Positions 60,434 through 64,000 of a DNA stretch of 64,000 bases are shown in pieces. This DNA comes from Streptomyces flavofungini (GTDB lineage: Bacteria > Actinomycetota > Actinomycetes > Streptomycetales > Streptomycetaceae), in the NCBI RefSeq assembly GCF_030388665.1, contig NZ_CP128846.1, positions 5,840,501-5,904,500 of the forward strand, given 5' to 3'. The stretch's first letter is position 1. Each line of letters starts with the position of its first letter. A model generated the notes under the pieces. The model saw nothing but the letters and a program-made list of their open reading frames with translations, was not told the DNA's origin and did no database searches. The position numbers and the translations under genes were made by a program.

Positions 60434-61183
60434 ATGCGACTTCGCAGTTCTCTCGCGGCAGGCGTCGCCGTCGCCGCCGTCACCCTCGTGCCCGCCGGGG
60501 CCGAGGTGGCGGCGGCCGCCGGTGATCCGGCGGGCGAGGGCGGCCCCGGCGCACTGCGGCCCAGCTGCGCGAAGGGGGTCGGGGGCGCATTCCCGATCGG
60601 CACCCGCATCAGCGGCGGCCCCGCCACGTACGAGCGCGGCGGCGGCTTCCGTGACTGGTCCCTGGAGCTGACCAACACCACGGACGAGACCTGCGGAAAC
60701 GTCCATCCCGTCATCGTGTTCGCCGACGGGGGCAGGTCTCTGAAGCCGCGTCAGATCCAGTTGGAGTTCGACGACGGGGTGCGGCGGCGTCCGGTGCGGT
60801 TCGAACGGACGGACCGGGACGAGACGATCGGCGTCCTCGGCGGCGCCGGACCCGACGCGGGCCCCGGCCTCACCCTCGCCCCCGGCGACACCCGCACCGT
60901 CGGCCTCCGGCTCGCCTTCACGTCGGACGCCGCGCTCGGCGGCGTCGTGGCGAGCGCCGCCGTGGTGCGGCGCCGCGACGACGACGGGGACTGGGTGGGC
61001 GCCTCCAACGACTACGCGTTCGACATCGTCGGGGCGGGCGGTCCGGCCGCCGCGTCCCCCGGCGAACTCGCAAGGACCGGCCCGGGACACCTGCCCGGGC
61101 TCGGGGTCACCGCCGCCGCCTTCCTCCTCGGCGGCGTGGCCCTTGTGGTGGGATCTCGGCGCCTTCGGGCCAGAGGGAGCTGA
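60434..61183 (+). CDS. Secreted protein with LARTG sorting signal
   Basis: A 249-residue exported protein. Signal peptide residues 1-29 (AAGVAVAAVTLVPAGAEVAA), a beta-rich domain (RDWSLELTNTTDETCGNVHP, RTVGLRLAFTSDAALGGVVA) with a Cys pair, then LARTG at 212-216, a hydrophobic helix and RRLRARGS. This is a standard class E sortase signal. The domain itself I do not recognise. ATG 60434 with AAGGG upstream. Confidence 0.85.
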   Translation: MRLRSSLAAGVAVAAVTLVPAGAEVAAAAGDPAGEGGPGALRPSCAKGVGGAFPIGTRISGGPATYERGGGFRDWSLELTNTTDETCGNVHPVIVFADGGRSLKPRQIQLEFDDGVRRRPVRFERTDRDETIGVLGGAGPDAGPGLTLAPGDTRTVGLRLAFTSDAALGGVVASAAVVRRRDDDGDWVGASNDYAFDIVGAGGPAAASPGELARTGPGHLPGLGVTAAAFLLGGVALVVGSRRLRARGS

Positions 61184-61203
61184 CACAGCCGTCCCACCGC
61201 CTC

Positions 61204-61271
61204 CGAGAAGGCCGTGCCCGTCGCCGCCCCAGCCGAAGCACCACCCGGCGGCACGGGCCCGGCCTTCTCCG
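61204..61271 (+). terminator. Long imperfect hairpin after the LARTG gene
   Basis: GAGAAGGCCGTGCCCGTCGCC pairs imperfectly with GGCGGCACGGG and CCGGCCTTCTC around an A/C-rich loop, 21 bp past the stop codon. Confidence 0.6.
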
Positions 61272-61332
61272 TGTCCCGGCCCCCTCCACGCCCCCGCCCG
61301 CCCGCACGCCCACGACGTGCGAACATCGGCCC

Positions 61333-62121
61333 GTGGACAAGCCCAACGCCGCCCCGCCCGACCACCTGCGCGACCAGGCTCCCGGAGCCCCGATCCGCTC
61401 GGGCATCCCCGAGCACGGCCGCATCCCGAAGTACTACGCCGTCAAGGCCCGCATCGCGGAGCTGATCGACGAACTCGGCGACGGGCGGACCCTGCCCACG
61501 GAGCGGGACCTCGCCGAGCGGTACGAGGTCGCGCGCGAGACGGTCCGCCAGGCCCTGCGCGAACTGCTCCTGGAGGGCCGCCTGCGCCGCCAGGGCCGGG
61601 GCACCGTCGTCGCCGGGCCCAAGCTGGAACAGCCCCTGTCGCTCGCCAGCTACACCGAGGGCGTCCGCCGCCAGGGCCGCACCCCCGGACGTACCCTCAT
61701 CTCGCTCGACCGCTTCCCCTGCCCGGCCGCGCTCGCCGCCGACATAGGGGTCCCGGTCGGCGAGCCCGTGTGGCACATGGAGCGGGTGCTGCTCGCGGAC
61801 GAGGAACGGGTGGGCCTGGAGTCCACGTACGTGTCGGTGGCGCGGGTGCCGCGTCTGGACCTGGACTTCGAACCCGACTCGTCGTTCTACGCCTACCTGC
61901 GCGAACGCCTCGGCATCCGCTTCGGCGACGCGGACGAGCGCATCGAGACGGTGCTCGCGACGCCCCGCGAGGCCCTGCTCATCGGGACGCCGCCCGCGCT
62001 GCCCATGCTCCTGATTCACCGCGTCTCGCGCGACACCGAGGGACAGCCCCTGGAGCGCGTGCGCACTCTCTACCGGGGCGACCGCTTCTCCTTCACGGCG
62101 CGTCTGGCCGGCGAGGGCTGA
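61333..62121 (+). CDS. GntR/HutC-type regulator (UTRA domain)
   Basis: A 262-residue regulator. The winged helix (YYAVKARIAELIDELGDGRT, LPTERDLAERYEVARETVRQ) is followed by a UTRA effector domain (LASYTEGVRRQGRTPGRTLI, WHMERVLLADEERVGLESTY). GTG 61333. It lies directly ahead of the phosphonate-type oxidoreductase and hydrolase genes, so it probably senses the relevant aminophosphonate or a phosphorylated metabolite, as PhnF-like members do. Confidence 0.9.
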   Translation: MDKPNAAPPDHLRDQAPGAPIRSGIPEHGRIPKYYAVKARIAELIDELGDGRTLPTERDLAERYEVARETVRQALRELLLEGRLRRQGRGTVVAGPKLEQPLSLASYTEGVRRQGRTPGRTLISLDRFPCPAALAADIGVPVGEPVWHMERVLLADEERVGLESTYVSVARVPRLDLDFEPDSSFYAYLRERLGIRFGDADERIETVLATPREALLIGTPPALPMLLIHRVSRDTEGQPLERVRTLYRGDRFSFTARLAGEG

Positions 62122-62202
62122 CCCCTCTCCTGCAAACCGGTCGCCCTCCTCGTCCCGCTTCCCGCGCGCCCGTCGACGCCTCACGATTACGGAATGGTAA
62201 CG

Positions 62203-62213
62203 GGTCTGGTCCA
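62203..62213 (+). promoter_or_regulatory. Possible GntR operator
   Basis: GGTCTGGTCCA resembles HutC/PhnF-type sites (TGGTCTAGACCA class) but is asymmetric. It is 76 bp upstream of the FAD oxidoreductase start codon. Confidence 0.35.
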
Positions 62214-62288
62214 AGCTTGATGGGCCGTTCACCGTCCCGTCGCCGACCGGCCCCCGCCGGGTCACCCGTCGACAGGAGCGTTGCCGTC

Positions 62289-63410
62289 GTGAGAGTCATC
62301 GTCGTAGGAGCCGGCGTGGTGGGAACCATGCACGCCTGGCACGCAGTGGAGCGCGGCCACGAGGTCGTACAGATCGAGCGCGAGAGCGAGGCCCGCGGGG
62401 CGTCGCTCCGCAACTTCGGGCAGATATGGGTGAGCGGCCGCGCGGGCGGCGAGGAGCTCGACACCGCCCTGCGCGCCCGCGAGCTGTGGGAGGAGATCGG
62501 CGCCCGCGTCCCGGGCCTCGGCTTCCGCGCCATCGGCTCGCTGACCCTCGTACGCAACGAGCGCGAGCGCGCTGTCGCCGAGGCCGCCCTCGCCCGCCCC
62601 GACGCGGCCGCCCGCGGCTACGAGCTGCTCGGCGCCGACGAGGCCCGCGCCCTCAACCCGGCCCTGCGCGGCGAGTTCACCGCCGCCCTGTGGTGCGAGC
62701 GGGACGCCGCCGTCGAGCCGCGCACCGCCCAGCTGCACCTGCGCGAAGAACTCCTGAAGTCGCCCCGGTACACCTTCCTGCCCGGCCGCGAGGTCCGCGA
62801 GGTCGTGGGTGCGGGCGCCGTCCGCGACGACCACGGCGACACGCACCGCGGCGACGTCGTGCTGCTGTGCACCGGCGCCTGGCTCGGCGGACTCGTGCGC
62901 GAGCTCGCGCCGGAGCTGCCGGTGCGCCGCGTCCGCCTCCAGATGATGCAGACCGCCCCGCTCGGCGAGCCGCTCACCACGTCCGTCGCCGACGCCGACA
63001 GCTTCCGCTACTACCCGGCGTACCGGTCGCCCGAGCTGGACGCCCTCAACGCCGGGCAGGCCCAGACGCCGACCGCCGCCGCCCACAAGATGCAGCTGCT
63101 CATGGTGCAGCGCGCCGACGGCGGCCTGACCATCGGCGACACCCACGAGTACGAACACCCCTTCGCCTTCGACACCCTCGAAGACCCCTACGACCACCTC
63201 ACCGAGGTCGTCGAGGGCTTCCTGGGGCGCCCGCTGCCGAGGATCGGGCGGCGCTGGGCGGGGGTGTACGCGCAGTGCGTCGACACCGGCCGGGTCGTGC
63301 ACCGCGAACAGGTGCGCGACGGCGTCGTGCTGGTCACCGGGCCCGGCGGGCGCGGCATGACCTGCTCGCCCGCCATCGCCGAGAAGACCGCCGACGAACT
63401 GGGATGGTGA
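62289..63410 (+). CDS. FAD-dependent oxidoreductase of the phosphonate-linked (TIGR03364/HpnW) type
   Basis: A 373-residue flavoprotein of the DAO fold. The dinucleotide motif VIVVGAGVVGTMHAWHAVERG opens the protein; SLRNFGQIWVSGRAGG and the closing GPGGRGMTCSPAIAEKTADE are typical of the group found next to phosphonatase-like genes. It would oxidise the amine of an aminophosphonate to an aldehyde. GTG 62289 with AGGAG upstream. Its stop overlaps the GTG start of the hydrolase gene (GTGA). Confidence 0.88.
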   Translation: MRVIVVGAGVVGTMHAWHAVERGHEVVQIERESEARGASLRNFGQIWVSGRAGGEELDTALRARELWEEIGARVPGLGFRAIGSLTLVRNERERAVAEAALARPDAAARGYELLGADEARALNPALRGEFTAALWCERDAAVEPRTAQLHLREELLKSPRYTFLPGREVREVVGAGAVRDDHGDTHRGDVVLLCTGAWLGGLVRELAPELPVRRVRLQMMQTAPLGEPLTTSVADADSFRYYPAYRSPELDALNAGQAQTPTAAAHKMQLLMVQRADGGLTIGDTHEYEHPFAFDTLEDPYDHLTEVVEGFLGRPLPRIGRRWAGVYAQCVDTGRVVHREQVRDGVVLVTGPGGRGMTCSPAIAEKTADELGW

Positions 63411-64000
63411 GGAAGTTGACCGACGTCAAGGGACCGGGCGACCGCGTACGACTCGTGGTCCTCGACATGGCAGGCACCACCGTCGCCGACGGGGGCCTCG
63501 TCGAGCAGGCCTTCGCCGCCGCCGCGCGCGAACTCGGCGTCGAGGAGGGCTCCGCCGACCACGCCGCGAAACTGGAGTACGTCCGCGCCACCATGGGCGA
63601 GTCGAAGATCTCCGTCTTCCGGCACCTGTTCGGCGACGAGGCGCTCGCGCGGCGGGCGAACGCGGCCTTCGAGGAGGCGTACGGGCAGTTGGTCGACGGC
63701 GGGCGCGTCGCCCCGGTCCCCGGGGCCCGCGAGGCCGTCGAGGAGCTGAAGGCCGACGGCCTGACCGTCGTCCTGAGCACCGGCTTCGCCCGCGTCACCC
63801 AGGACGCCATCCTGGCCGCCCTCGGCTGGCGCGACCTCGTCGACCTCACCCTGTGCCCCGCCGACGCGGGCGGCCGCGGCCGCCCCCACCCCGACATGGT
63901 GCTCGCCGCGTTCCTGCGCACCGGCGCCGCCGACGACGTCCGCGAGGTCGCCGTCGCCGGGGACACCGCGTACGACATGCGCAGCGGGACGCGGTCCGGG
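63407..64000 (+). CDS. Phosphonatase-like HAD hydrolase, 3' end missing
   Basis: At least 198 residues, open to the window end. HAD motif I is DMAGTTV with Asp20, as in phosphonoacetaldehyde hydrolase; Lys67 in TMGESKISVFRHLF is where that enzyme has its Schiff-base lysine. Motif II (VVLSTGF) and the start of motif IV (VAVAGDTAYDM) are present. It would cleave the C-P bond of the aldehyde made by the preceding oxidase. GTG 63407 overlaps that gene's stop; TTG 63416 is an alternative start. Confidence 0.88.
   Translation, partial: MRKLTDVKGPGDRVRLVVLDMAGTTVADGGLVEQAFAAAARELGVEEGSADHAAKLEYVRATMGESKISVFRHLFGDEALARRANAAFEEAYGQLVDGGRVAPVPGAREAVEELKADGLTVVLSTGFARVTQDAILAALGWRDLVDLTLCPADAGGRGRPHPDMVLAAFLRTGAADDVREVAVAGDTAYDMRSGTRSG

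Overview
The window is a piece of a Streptomyces chromosome, or that of a very close relative. Base composition is very GC-rich with strong third-position GC. Starts are often GTG with purine-rich ribosome binding sites, and GTGA/ATGA stop-start overlaps are frequent. The content is typically streptomycete: DasR operators in front of N-acetylglucosamine PTS genes, a class E sortase with LAxTG-type substrates, Streptomyces-type DUF proteins, and a dispersed intergenic repeat close to gene ends.

Layout. 1-4.6 kb: a 5'-truncated RDD membrane protein, a small membrane protein, a secreted M6 (immune inhibitor A type) metalloprotease and a small conserved protein. 4.6-7.6 kb: NAD salvage genes pncA and pncB, divergent from clpS and a DUF2017 gene. 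8-11.5 kb: two amino-acid transporters, each preceded by a long leader holding the same 37-bp element. 11.5-16.8 kb: the cysteine-synthesis set mec, cysO, cysM, split by a complete B12-type ABC transporter (btuF-btuC-btuD) behind a cobalamin riboswitch; cysO-cysM sit behind a cysteine-containing leader peptide. 17-24.3 kb: a PemK-like protein, an MBL-fold hydrolase, the GlcNAc PTS (nagE2, nagE1, nagF) with DasR sites, rph, a lipoprotein, rdgB and tRNA-Leu. 24.3-27.8 kb: an MHS-type transporter, bcp, a DUF3618 gene, a groES-like gene, and a guanidine-III riboswitch in front of a Gdx-type SMR exporter. 27.8-41.5 kb: a bifunctional PBP, an ABC-2 exporter operon, a DUF1707 protein, an SGNH hydrolase, a DUF445 protein, an MFS transporter divergent from a GlxA-type regulator, and two small membrane proteins.

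41.7-49.4 kb looks like an acquired, less GC-rich defence or restriction-modification island. Two C5-cytosine methyltransferase genes (+) converge on a tightly overlapping three-gene operon (-) encoding an HTH-GHKL ATPase and two proteins I cannot assign; a Vsr-type endonuclease lies further along. The first methyltransferase has lost the catalytic Pro-Cys motif although the rest of its fold is kept. No helicase or separate restriction nuclease other than Vsr is visible, so this looks like a compact variant of the MutL/MORC-type GHKL ATPase systems. It is the best candidate here for a little-described system.

49.3-64 kb: a SEC-C protein, a class E sortase whose N-terminus is built from a 30-bp tandem repeat, a DUF3311/sodium-solute symporter pair, DUF6412 and a YidC/Oxa1 paralogue, an FAH-family protein, two secreted proteins ending in MAHTG/LARTG sorting signals (likely clients of the sortase), an HbpS-like/Gfo-Idh pair divergent from a ROK regulator with a clear operator-like palindrome, and the start of a phosphonate-type operon (GntR regulator, FAD oxidoreductase, phosphonatase-like hydrolase cut by the window end).

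Sequence structure that genes do not explain: at least eight copies of a palindromic Streptomyces repeat, one of which has become the N-terminal coding region of btuC; several in-frame minisatellites; and numerous strong bidirectional hairpin terminators.
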